A stretch of DNA of 64,000 nucleotides, taken from assembly GCA_965250205.1 (NCBI GenBank), contig CBDFNK010000010.1:14601-78600 (forward strand). The letters are read 5' to 3'. Below, piece after piece: positions 44,017-51,315 of this stretch. Made by a program: the position numbers and the translations under genes. Every line of letters starts with the position of its first letter. Position 1 is the first letter of the stretch. Origin of the DNA: JAHZKN01 sp965250205. Lineage in GTDB: Bacteria; Pseudomonadota; Alphaproteobacteria; Rhizobiales; Hyphomicrobiaceae. Below the pieces are notes generated by a model. The model had not been told where the DNA came from. It was given only the letters and a program-made list of their open reading frames with translations, and did not search any database.

Positions 44017-44223
44017 ATGACAAGCAACAGCGAACAAGAACTTCGCGAACAACTTGCGGCGCTGAGAGCCGATCATCGCAACCTTGATCAGGACATCATT
44101 TTTCTTGAGGACAGCATCAATGCAGATCAACTTACGATCCGCCGGCTTAAGAAACAAAAGTTATTGCTAAAAGAGCACATCCAAAAAATCGAGGATCAAT
44201 TGCTGCCCGATATTATCGCCTAG
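44017..44223 (+). CDS. DUF465 (YdcH-like) protein, second copy
   Basis: A 68-residue, strongly helical protein (LREQLAALRADHRNLDQD...IRRLKKQKLLLKEHIQKIEDQ) of the DUF465 family, with heptad-like Leu spacing that suggests a coiled-coil dimer. It is a distant paralogue of the gene at 43516. It lies upstream of purE but 281 bp away. Confidence 0.85.
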   Translation: MTSNSEQELREQLAALRADHRNLDQDIIFLEDSINADQLTIRRLKKQKLLLKEHIQKIEDQLLPDIIA

Positions 44224-44504
44224 ATTCAGCCCGCGCCATGAATGGGATTGAGCGCCTTCATGCGCGCCATCAGCACGTCCCCATTTATACGCTTTAAAAT
44301 GGCCATCAAGCCCGTTATTGCGCTTCATGAGCCTTAACTCACACCTCAGTGCCTAAAAAACCTTGTCAGAGGCACCCTCAATCCGATAAACCCGCTTCTT
44401 TTCACTGCACCCGTCGTCTGGACTGGCGGGTAAACACGGCGCTGCCGCACCGGCACGCAGCCCAAACCAGGAGCAGGATCGAACGCTTCGATCACCTTGA
44501 CACC

Positions 44505-44999
44505 ATGGCAGACAAATCTCCTCTCGTTGGTATCATTATGGGCAGCCAGTCTGACTGGCCAACGATGCGCCACTGTGCAGAGCTCCTCAATGAGCTCGGT
44601 GTTGCCTATGAAGCGCGCATTGTCTCCGCTCACCGCACACCAGATCGCCTCTATGACTATGCCAAATCCGCAGCCGAACGTGGCCTTCAGGTCATTATTG
44701 CGGGTGCCGGTGGTGCAGCCCATCTGCCAGGCATGGCCGCCGCGATGACACCACTGCCGGTGCTCGGCGTGCCGGTCACTAGCAAAGCGCTGAGTGGCGT
44801 CGACAGTTTACATTCCATTGTTCAAATGCCAGCTGGCATCCCTGTTGGAACGTTGGCGATTGGCGAACCTGGTGCGCATAACGCGGCGCTACTCGCCGCG
44901 CAAATTCTTGCCCTCAGCGACAAAGGCTTAGCAAAACGCATCGCCCAAATGCGCCAAGCACAAACAGATGGTGTGCCTGAAACACCGAAGGATGACTGA
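44505..44999 (+). CDS. purE: N5-carboxyaminoimidazole ribonucleotide mutase
   Basis: A 164-residue class I PurE with VGIIMGSQSDWPTMRHC, the catalytic-loop SAHRTPDRLYDY and AGAGGAAHLPGMAAAMT. It moves carboxylate on the purine intermediate made by PurK. The ATG at 44505 gives the standard terminus; the 52 upstream in-frame codons are not similar to anything. Its stop overlaps the purK start by 8 bp. Confidence 0.96.
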   Translation: MADKSPLVGIIMGSQSDWPTMRHCAELLNELGVAYEARIVSAHRTPDRLYDYAKSAAERGLQVIIAGAGGAAHLPGMAAAMTPLPVLGVPVTSKALSGVDSLHSIVQMPAGIPVGTLAIGEPGAHNAALLAAQILALSDKGLAKRIAQMRQAQTDGVPETPKDD

Positions 45000-46101
45000 C
45001 GTGTCGGCGCTGAAACCCGGTTCGACCATTGGCATTTTTGGTAGCGGGCAATTGGGCCGCATGCTGGCTATGGCTGCTGCCGAACTCGGCCTCAAAACGC
45101 ATGTATTCTCAGATCTGACCGGGCCCGCCTGTGATATCGCCGTTGAAAACACGATAGCCCCTTACACGGACTTAACGGCCATCGAACGCTTTGCGAGCAG
45201 CGTCGACGTTATTACATTTGAATTTGAAAATGTACCATTGGAGGCGGTCGGAGTGGCAGCCAACCACGCCCGACTGTCGCCTGACCGCAAAGCACTGGAG
45301 GTGGCGCAGGATCGCTTTATCGAGAAATCTTTTGTGTCTGGCCTAGGCATTCCCGTTGCGCCATTTGCAAACATTGAAACGGACTGCGATCTCGAAGCCG
45401 CAAAGAAAACAACGGGATTTCCTGCGTTTCTGAAAACGCGCCGTCTTGGCTATGACGGCAAAGGCCAAGCGCAGGTGAGCACACTCGAAGAACTGCGCCA
45501 AGCCTATATCGACCTTGGCGCACCAACTGCGATTCTTGAAGGACACATGCCGTTTGAGCGAGAAGTTTCCGTGCTCGCCGTGCGCGGTAGTGATGGCGCG
45601 ATAGCCTTTTATGACCTGCCTCACAACACGCATAAGAACGGTATTCTTGATACTTCCCGCGTGCCGTCCGACCTGCCTGACGACATGACATCGAGCGCCC
45701 ACGCCATTGCCCACGCAATCACAGAGGCCTTGAACTATGTCGGCCTCCTTGCCGTTGAATTATTTGTCATGCCGGAAGGAGCACCTGATCGTCTGGCGGT
45801 CAACGAAATCGCCCCGCGCGTTCACAATTCAGGCCACTGGACCCAGGATGCCTGCCGGGTCTCACAATTTGAGAACCACATTCGCGCCATTGCTGGTTGG
45901 CCGCTCGGTGCGACAGACCGCCACAGCGATGCCCTGATGACCAATTTGATCGGCCCTGACGTGGGCCATTGGGCACGTTTCGCGGCGCAACCTGGGGCCT
46001 GTGTGCACCTTTATGGCAAGGCTCAGGCCCGCCCCGGGCGCAAGATGGGACACATCACAGAAATCATCCCCAAGACAGCTCAAAACCGGGCCAAAACATA
46101 G
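44992..46101 (+). CDS. purK: N5-carboxyaminoimidazole ribonucleotide synthase
   Basis: A 369-residue ATP-grasp enzyme: IGIFGSGQLGRMLAMAAAELG start, FEFENVP, FLKTRRLGYDGKGQ, and the late AVNEIAPRVHNSGHWTQDAC. It carboxylates AIR using ATP and bicarbonate. The ATG at 44992 overlaps purE's stop, giving translational coupling in the order purE-purK. Confidence 0.96.
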   Translation: MTDVSALKPGSTIGIFGSGQLGRMLAMAAAELGLKTHVFSDLTGPACDIAVENTIAPYTDLTAIERFASSVDVITFEFENVPLEAVGVAANHARLSPDRKALEVAQDRFIEKSFVSGLGIPVAPFANIETDCDLEAAKKTTGFPAFLKTRRLGYDGKGQAQVSTLEELRQAYIDLGAPTAILEGHMPFEREVSVLAVRGSDGAIAFYDLPHNTHKNGILDTSRVPSDLPDDMTSSAHAIAHAITEALNYVGLLAVELFVMPEGAPDRLAVNEIAPRVHNSGHWTQDACRVSQFENHIRAIAGWPLGATDRHSDALMTNLIGPDVGHWARFAAQPGACVHLYGKAQARPGRKMGHITEIIPKTAQNRAKT

Positions 46102-46224
46102 ACAATGTCCCTGTTTGTTGATAGAAACACTCAAGATTTGACGCCAGGACGTGGTCTTGCCGGGGGTATCGGTGGCTGCGATTGGTAGTTTTCGTTCCAA
46201 AACAAAATGTAAGGATGTGTCCGG

Positions 46225-46473
46225 GTGCAGGTACTCGTTCGCGACAACAATGTCGATCAGGCTCTGAAGGCGCTCAAAAAGAAGATGCAGCGCGAGGGCA
46301 TTTTCCGGGAAATGAAGCTCCGGAATTACTTTGAAAAACCATCTGAAAAGCGCGCGCGCGAAAAGGCTGAAGCTATTCGTCGTGCACGCAAGCTGGCCCG
46401 CAAACGCTTGCAACGCGAAGGCATGCTGCCTGGTAAGCCTGCTGCCAAAGCTGGTGGACGCGGCGGGCGCTAG
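46225..46473 (+). CDS. rpsU: 30S ribosomal protein S21
   Basis: An 82-residue basic protein, MQVLVRDNNVDQALKALKKK onward with FREMKLRNYFEKPSEKRAREK: S21 of the alphaproteobacterial type. The start is a GTG, conserved in position. The C-terminal Gly/Arg tail ends at GGR. Its TAG stop is the first bases of TAGAGCG, the dispersed-element end next to the IS630 remnant. Confidence 0.96.
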   Translation: MQVLVRDNNVDQALKALKKKMQREGIFREMKLRNYFEKPSEKRAREKAEAIRRARKLARKRLQREGMLPGKPAAKAGGRGGR

Positions 46474-46485
46474 AGCGTTTCAGAA

Positions 46486-46615
46486 TTAGGCGGAAGCGTA
46501 TCCTGCGTTTTTGATGTAGTTTTTGCACTCGGTTTCAGGAATGCTTTTGACAAGGTTGGCAATGTGGTCGTGGATGTTTTGAAGGTGCCACGCCCCTGCC
46601 ATGCGCATCCATCTA
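46486..46615 (-). mobile_element. C-terminal remnant of an IS630-family transposase
   Basis: The reverse strand encodes about 40 residues ending at TAA (46486-46488): WHLQNIHDHIANLVKSIP then ECKNYIKNAGYASA. The ECxNYxxxAGYxS ending is the characteristic C-terminus of IS630-type DDE transposases in alphaproteobacteria. An in-frame stop lies just upstream, so only this tail is left. On its left the sequence TAGAGCGTTTCAG touches the rpsU stop codon; on its right a fragment of the composite repeat begins at 46629. Confidence 0.8.
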
Positions 46616-46628
46616 AGTCATACGCGCT

Positions 46629-46678
46629 CTAGGTCAATCTGCTTTAAATCAATTCCAACTTTTCGCAGGTTGCACTAG
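46629..46678 (-). repeat. fragment of the composite dispersed element
   Basis: CTAG-bounded segment of 50 bp. Its right half, CCAACTTTTCGCAGGTTGCACTAG-like (46655-46678), matches hairpin 1 ends of copies B-D (CCAACTTTTCGCAAG). The left part contains TTTAAATCAATT, similar to the palindrome at 40949. It appears to be a mosaic of two repeat types next to the IS630 remnant. Confidence 0.65.
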
Positions 46679-46702
46679 TCGCCTTGACTTTGCCCTGAGC
46701 AC

Positions 46703-46740
46703 AAAAAAAGCGCGCCGGGTCATCCGAGCGCGCTTTTTTT
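46703..46740. terminator. bidirectional intrinsic terminator
   Basis: AAAAAAAGCGCGC (46703-46715) pairs with GCGCGCTTTTTTT (46728-46740). Flanking A and T runs make it work in both directions, for the rpsU side on the plus strand and for the gene ending at 46760 on the minus strand. Confidence 0.9.
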
Positions 46741-46759
46741 CAATTCAATTGTCGTTGAT

Positions 46760-47632
46760 TTATGGCGTTTTGGTTGGCGTCACCGGTGCCACAACAGCAG
46801 AGTGATTTGAAGAATTCTCAACCGCAGCAGCTTGCTTGGTAGCTTCTGCCGCAAGTTGAACCGCCGCTTTTGCCGCAAGTTGAGCCGCATCTGCGGCCCG
46901 TTCAGCCGCCGCCGCCGCACGCTCGGCTGCTGCCGCCGCACGATCAGCTGCAGCGCGCTCAGATGCAACCGCACCAGTTTGCGCAGGTTTTGCCGCAGCC
47001 CGCACCTGACCGACAGGGTCAGTCAGCGCTGTAGGTTCGCCCGTGTTTCTGATCACCACATTTTTAGCATCTGGAACGAGTGGCGATGTTGATGTATTTG
47101 TGGGTGCATCTTCGGCTACCGAATACTTGGGTATTGCGCTCGTTTCTACCGCATCGGTTGATGCCGGTTTCACTTTTTCGACTTTCGTTGCAACCGTCTT
47201 CACAACAACTTCTTTTTTGGCAGATACCTTAGCAACGTTTTTCTTGGTCTCATTCTTCGTCTTGGCTTTTGCTGTTTTTGTTTTAGATTTTTTTTCGGCT
47301 TTTGCTTTTTGCTTTTTGGGTTGCTTACTGCCGCCCCAACATACATTGGCTGAGGCTGTGCAGGTGTGTTCATCAAAAACGATAAAGTCGAGGAACAACT
47401 CGCACTTCACTGATTTTTTGCCGACGGAATATTCTTCTATACCTTGCTCATCAGCCCAGGCTGCAATGTGCTTATCAAGCAGAACCTGCGCGTCGCTTGT
47501 TGGGCCATCTTTGCCATAGTCATTGACCAGGAAGCCCATCTTTTTGCAGGCCGCCGAGGCGGGTGCAAAACCGCTTCCAAAGACAACAAGAGCTACGGCA
47601 GCTACCGCTATGTAATTGGCCAATCGGCTCAT
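46760..47632 (-). CDS. secreted protein with Lys-rich linker and Ala-rich helix
   Basis: A 290-residue protein: signal peptide (about 1-28, PASA end), a compact region with four Cys (about 29-101: CKKMGFLVNDYGKDGPTSDA, KSVKCELFLDFIVFDEHTCT), a Lys/Ala/Thr-rich segment (about 103-170), a Pro/Thr linker, and an Ala-rich helix of repeated AERAAAA / AAQLAAKAA units (about 228-275). The first Cys-containing domain resembles other small secreted alphaproteobacterial proteins and the protein at 49227 in style, but I do not recognise a named family. The Lys-rich and Ala-rich segments suggest a wall- or surface-spanning role, by inference only. Confidence 0.72.
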   Translation of the reverse strand: MSRLANYIAVAAVALVVFGSGFAPASAACKKMGFLVNDYGKDGPTSDAQVLLDKHIAAWADEQGIEEYSVGKKSVKCELFLDFIVFDEHTCTASANVCWGGSKQPKKQKAKAEKKSKTKTAKAKTKNETKKNVAKVSAKKEVVVKTVATKVEKVKPASTDAVETSAIPKYSVAEDAPTNTSTSPLVPDAKNVVIRNTGEPTALTDPVGQVRAAAKPAQTGAVASERAAADRAAAAAERAAAAAERAADAAQLAAKAAVQLAAEATKQAAAVENSSNHSAVVAPVTPTKTP

Positions 47633-47845
47633 CGAAGTCTCCCCTCACAGTATGATAAATCGTCAGGTTGGCCCCTGCTATAACGGGACCAGAAGGCCAT
47701 GCAAAGGGCCATAGAACAAGTTTCAGAACAAAGTGTGGTCAATTTGGGCACAACTGTCACGTCCGCCCCGTCCCTAAGTCCTATCATCAACGCCGGAATG
47801 TACGTCTAAGTGAAGGTAATTGGCGCAAAGGCCCCAAAAAAAGCG

Positions 47846-47869
47846 AAAAAAACCGTCAGACGCTGACGG
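47846..47869 (-). terminator. intrinsic terminator of the gene ending at 47912
   Basis: CCGTCAG (47853-47859) pairs with CTGACGG (47863-47869) around ACG. On the reverse strand the stem is followed by TTTTTTT (plus-strand A at 47846-47852). It follows the secreted protein gene at 47912-48280. Confidence 0.75.
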
Positions 47870-47911
47870 AGCATCTGACGGCCATAAAAACCCAGCGCCA
47901 TAGCCTCGGGT

Positions 47912-48280
47912 CTAGTTCATATAAGGTGAATCACCACCGTGCAGGCTGGTGCCAGAATCAAAGAAAAACCCGTGATCGAAGGGGCCAGCCGGTGATTGGC
48001 GATCCAGCATCGGATCACGCAGACTGGTGGCCGCACCGAAGTTGCTGCGAGAATCGCCATAGGTGTTGATGGAGTCTTGGTAGGAATAGGAATACCCACC
48101 ACGACGCGCCCGATAGCCTTTGACCCGGGCACCAGAACGATAATGACGTGATGTCGGATGGGCACCTCCGGACGAGGAAACGCCCGATTTCGCCCGTCGA
48201 TCGCCTGCTTCAACGATTGGTGCAGCAAGGATCAAGGCCATTGTCCCCACAGCAGCCATAAGTAGTTGATTACGCATCAT
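47912..48280 (-). CDS. small secreted basic protein of unknown function
   Basis: A 122-residue protein with a signal peptide (about 1-25, ending in VEAG). The mature part is Ser/Gly/Arg/Tyr-rich (SSSGGAHPTSRHYRSGARV, RARRGGYSYSYQDS) and lacks Cys. The C-terminal region contains FDHGFFFDSGTSLHGG. No family recognised. It has its own downstream terminator and a 290-bp upstream gap shared with a divergent gene. Confidence 0.65.
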   Translation of the reverse strand: MMRNQLLMAAVGTMALILAAPIVEAGDRRAKSGVSSSGGAHPTSRHYRSGARVKGYRARRGGYSYSYQDSINTYGDSRSNFGAATSLRDPMLDRQSPAGPFDHGFFFDSGTSLHGGDSPYMN

Positions 48281-48571
48281 TTTAAATACCTTCGCATCTT
48301 TTCCATTTGGCCGGAGTATGCTCTCTATTGGTTAAAAAGGCGAGGCAGATCGCCCGTTATGATAAAGCAAATCGCGTTTTACCAGGACCTGTGTCTGCCA
48401 CATCACGTTGCGGACACACCCGTTTTCAGAGCAACAGTCAGATGGCATCCTTGTTCAGGGTGTGCCAGTGTGGGCAACGGTCAATGGGAAAACAACTAAC
48501 ACTGGCCTTAATGAAACAGGATTTCTAAGGCATGTGTCTTTGCAATCCAGGAGGAAACTTCGGAGGACTCT

Positions 48572-48850
48572 ATGGACTTTCTACCCCTAATTATTCAACT
48601 CGTTAGTGGTGCTTTGGGCGGCAATGTCGCTGGTGGCCTACTTAAAAACCTGAGCCTTGGCACCGTTGGCAATTCACTTGCCGGTATCGTAGGCGGCGGT
48701 CTTGGTGGCTCAATTCTTGGACCTATGCTGGGTATGGCTGGCGGCGGCATGGACCTTGCTGGCATCCTGACCCAAGTCGCAAGTGGCGGCGTTGGTGGTG
48801 GCATCTTGATGGCAATTATTGGCATCCTGAAAAATATGTTCGCCAAATAG
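48572..48850 (+). CDS. small Gly-rich hydrophobic protein
   Basis: A 92-residue protein, MDFLPLIIQLVSGALGGNVA onward, dominated by Gly, Leu, Ile and Ala, with two or three potential membrane or glycine-zipper segments (GGGLGGSILGPMLGM, GGVGGGILMAIIG). A GGAGGA site lies upstream and a strong terminator follows. Similar conserved hypothetical proteins exist in proteobacteria, but I know of no assigned function. Confidence 0.75.
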   Translation: MDFLPLIIQLVSGALGGNVAGGLLKNLSLGTVGNSLAGIVGGGLGGSILGPMLGMAGGGMDLAGILTQVASGGVGGGILMAIIGILKNMFAK

Positions 48851-48875
48851 GAAATCAATAATCCTAAAATCAAAG

Positions 48876-48916
48876 CCGCGCATAGAGAGAACCTCTAAGC
48901 GCGGTTTTTTTATATT
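48876..48916 (+). terminator. intrinsic terminator after the Gly-rich gene
   Basis: CCGCGCATAGAG pairs imperfectly with CTCTAAGCGCGG, giving a 6-bp GC core plus an AT extension, followed by TTTTTTT on the plus strand. Confidence 0.85.
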
Positions 48917-48985
48917 CTGTAAAGAGCACATCAAATGCGTGAACAAATAATGCAACACGCAATAGTTTGACGTAAAACTCAGGAC

Positions 48986-49029
48986 TTAGAGCACGTTCAT
49001 GTTAGTTTGATTCAACGGTCGTGCTCTAA
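48986..49029. repeat. TTAGAGC-ended palindrome
   Basis: TTAGAGCACG (48986-48995) and CGTGCTCTAA (49020-49029) are perfect 10-bp inverted repeats separated by 24 bp; a T-run follows. The ends match the TAGAGC ends of the other dispersed elements in the window. Confidence 0.75.
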
Positions 49030-49073
49030 CTTTTTGAATTGGATTGTGTTGCAGGTGCAAAACCGCCTACACC

Positions 49074-49229
49074 TTTGGCGCGACGCTGTAGATCAACCTG
49101 CAAAAAGTTGGGTTCGACTTTGAGCAGATAAGTTGATCGCCAGTCTTAGGGCCAGTCTTAGGATAGAGTCATGGGATAGAGCGTCGCGCAAATAGCTTGG
49201 CTGTGTACAACAAAAGGCTTGATGGCCTA
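49074..49229 (+). repeat. composite dispersed element, copy C, joined to a second element end
   Basis: From 49089: TAGATCAACCTGCAAAAAG, hairpin 1 closing at AGTTGATC, three 13-bp units (one degenerate, AGTCTTAGGATAG, AGTCATGGGATAG), then AGAGCGTCGCGCAAATAGC and a degenerate hairpin 2 ending CCTAG at 49230. Immediately left (49074-49091) is GGCGCGACGCTGTAG, the right end of another element as in copy A, so two elements share one TAG. The right end supplies the TAG stop of the reverse-strand gene ending at 49227. Confidence 0.85.
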
Positions 49230-49535
49230 GAGCTTGCAGATGCGTGCCTGACCGTAGCACTTCCAACCCCAGTTGCCACCTTTATTGCACCTGTAAAAGC
49301 GCTTGCCAAACTTGTAGCCTGGTGTTGTTCCGCTCGCCATCCATGCCGCCCACGCACCCCAGTCGGTGGCCTGCAACAACACTTCATCGACCTGGAATTG
49401 AGCGCCTTTTTTAGTTGTCGCTTCGCCAACACCCGCCTTTTTAAAACAGGTTTTGGCAGATACCGTTGTCACAGCGCCAACTGAAAGGGCAGCTGCCAAG
49501 GCAAGGGCCGTTGCAGACTTCGTAAGCATAGTCAT
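49227..49535 (-). CDS. small secreted Cys-containing protein
   Basis: A 102-residue protein with a signal peptide (about 1-27, VSA end). The mature domain carries Cys in KTCFKKAGVGE, FYRCNKG, WKCYGQARICKL, likely forming two disulfides, and a Trp/Gly-rich middle (WGAWAAWMASG). The GGAGG site before the ATG at 49535 is good. No named family recognised. The TAG stop lies in a repeat end. Confidence 0.72.
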   Translation of the reverse strand: MTMLTKSATALALAAALSVGAVTTVSAKTCFKKAGVGEATTKKGAQFQVDEVLLQATDWGAWAAWMASGTTPGYKFGKRFYRCNKGGNWGWKCYGQARICKL

Positions 49536-49721
49536 TGGGTATCCTCCGTCTTAATCCATATCGCGGGCAGTAAACGGCAGTGGGCACGCTAAATCCATAC
49601 AGATGGCGGATCAATGCACAGCTACCTTATCCACTGCCCACAAAAAATTGAGCTTTGGCGCGAAAACGTTGCGTGTTTGCACCGCGATTGGGATAACGCA
49701 CGCATATTGGCGTCGTGACGG

Positions 49722-49950
49722 CTACTTGGCCGGCGCGACGGCCACTTCCAAATTGACAGCCTTGGGGGCCTTGGCCACGCTTATCTGGCTCTGTTTCAAA
49801 TGACATTTTTGAACCCTCTGTAAGGTCTTTCCTTCCCGAACTTTATACGGCTGTGACGTGTGCAAACACATCGCTACCGCCATCACCTGGAGCGATAAAC
49901 CCGTAACCCTTTTGCTGAGTGTAGAATTTTACAGTTCCAGTCTGCCGCAT
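49722..49950 (-). pseudogene. cspA: decayed cold-shock protein gene
   Basis: From ATG 49950 the reverse strand reads MRQTGTVKFYTQQKGYGFIA then PGDGGSDVFAHVTAV, a clear CSD with RNP1 (KGYGFI) and RNP2 (VFAHV). Codon 36 is TAA (49845-49843) where relatives have a sense codon. The same frame then continues SSGRKDLTEGSKMSFETE and PDKRGQGP, the second half of the domain. A run of five C (plus-strand G 49764-49768), one too long, then shifts the frame; restored, it ends KAVNLEVAVAPAK at TAG 49722. Nonsense plus frameshift makes it a pseudogene. Confidence 0.85.
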
Positions 49951-50219
49951 TGCTTGAGGTCCTCACCAAACTCCACTCCTCAAACGGAATTGGCACGAAC
50001 ATCAGCAAACAGACGCGAGCGTGCGCACGTCTGTTTGTACACTTCAAGATGTTGAACATCAGCAGGCCGCATACGCTGAGATGAGCAAAACGAATAGTGT
50101 AACCAAGTCGCAATCTTTCATCGTGAACGCTGGCTAGCGTATCGTGAAATTATGCACTGCACGCAACTGGAAACTTATGACTCTGATATATGTTGTGGGC
50201 ACTCAAGTTGGCTCCACGC
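49951..50219. other. gap upstream of the dead cspA
   Basis: About 270 bp between the cspA pseudogene and rlmJ. It should contain the old cspA promoter and long 5' leader typical of cold-shock genes; I see no clear boxes. The stretch CAGACGCGAGCGTGCGCACGTCTG near 50010 is an imperfect inverted repeat. Confidence 0.35.
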
Positions 50220-51068
50220 CTATGCCTCACTCAACCATCTTAGGTCATGGGATGCTGAGCGGCTGACCCCTAGAGTTGTGCACAATGATGGCAAAATCAA
50301 TTGCAACTCATCATGCAGTGGGTAGGGCGGATTGACAACGATCAGTCCCGTTGCGCGCACCGCGCCAGTGTCAAAAATGCGATCAACTACCAATTCGCAG
50401 AGTAAGCATTTGTCTATATTCAGCGAACTGATCTGAGAATAGAACGTTGCAACACGTCGACGATCTTTTATAGGAAACCATAATATCAACGCGCCCGTTG
50501 CAAACCGGCGCTGATGCTCAATTGCTGACTGCAAAAGGCGATCAAATTCGCCCGGCTGCTCAAAAGGAGGATCGACGAGTGTGATCCCGCGCCGCTCCTT
50601 GGGTGGAAGAACCGCCTTCAACACGGTCCAACCATCAAGCGACATAACTTTCACCTGTCGGGAAGATGCAAACGTTTGTTGCAATAGTGCTGCGTCTTCA
50701 CTGTGAAGTTCGTTTGCAATCAAACGGTCAACCGGGCGCAGCAACCGCGATACCAATTTCGGACTGCCCGGATAAAACCGCAGCTTGCCATCGGGATTCT
50801 CAGCATTGATGGCATTCAGATAAGGATGCAGAAGCGATTCGACCGCGGGCGAAAACGTACTTTTTTGTATTTTCAAAATACCTGAGTGCCATTCATCTGT
50901 CTTGCGTGCGGCCTCGCTTTCAAGATCATAAATGCCAATCCCTGCATGGCTATCGATGACACGAAATGGTGCTGGCTTTTTCTTAAAGTATTCAATAGAG
51001 CGCACCAAGACGATATGTTTGAGAACATCAGCAAAGTTACCGGCGTGAAAAGCGTGACGGTAATTCAT
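50220..51068 (-). CDS. rlmJ: 23S rRNA (adenine(2030)-N6)-methyltransferase
   Basis: A 282-residue methyltransferase: MNYRHAFHAGNFADVLKHIV start is the RlmJ (YhiR) signature, then IDSHAGIGIYDL (SAM-binding) and the amino-methyltransferase motif LVDPPFEQPGEFDRL, where most relatives have DPPY/DPPF. It methylates A2030 of 23S rRNA. Length and start match the family. It is divergent from the YdjM-like gene. Confidence 0.94.
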   Translation of the reverse strand: MNYRHAFHAGNFADVLKHIVLVRSIEYFKKKPAPFRVIDSHAGIGIYDLESEAARKTDEWHSGILKIQKSTFSPAVESLLHPYLNAINAENPDGKLRFYPGSPKLVSRLLRPVDRLIANELHSEDAALLQQTFASSRQVKVMSLDGWTVLKAVLPPKERRGITLVDPPFEQPGEFDRLLQSAIEHQRRFATGALILWFPIKDRRRVATFYSQISSLNIDKCLLCELVVDRIFDTGAVRATGLIVVNPPYPLHDELQLILPSLCTTLGVSRSASHDLRWLSEA

Positions 51069-51315
51069 GGTCTTTCCAAAAGCCTTTTATCGATCATGGC
51101 CATCAAGAATGGCCCCACGGCATCCCACGCAAAATGGATCAAACGGACAGCAATGCCTTTCTGCGCGATAATATCTAGGCTTATCCACACAAAGCCCTGC
51201 ACACTTCCTACCCCTTTGACATCGAATCTGGTGCCTAACAAAGGAAGTGCTGATGAAACATCCGGCATACCGCCGCGACCCCCCCCTGAAAACACAGCGC
51301 AATGGAGACGGTACA

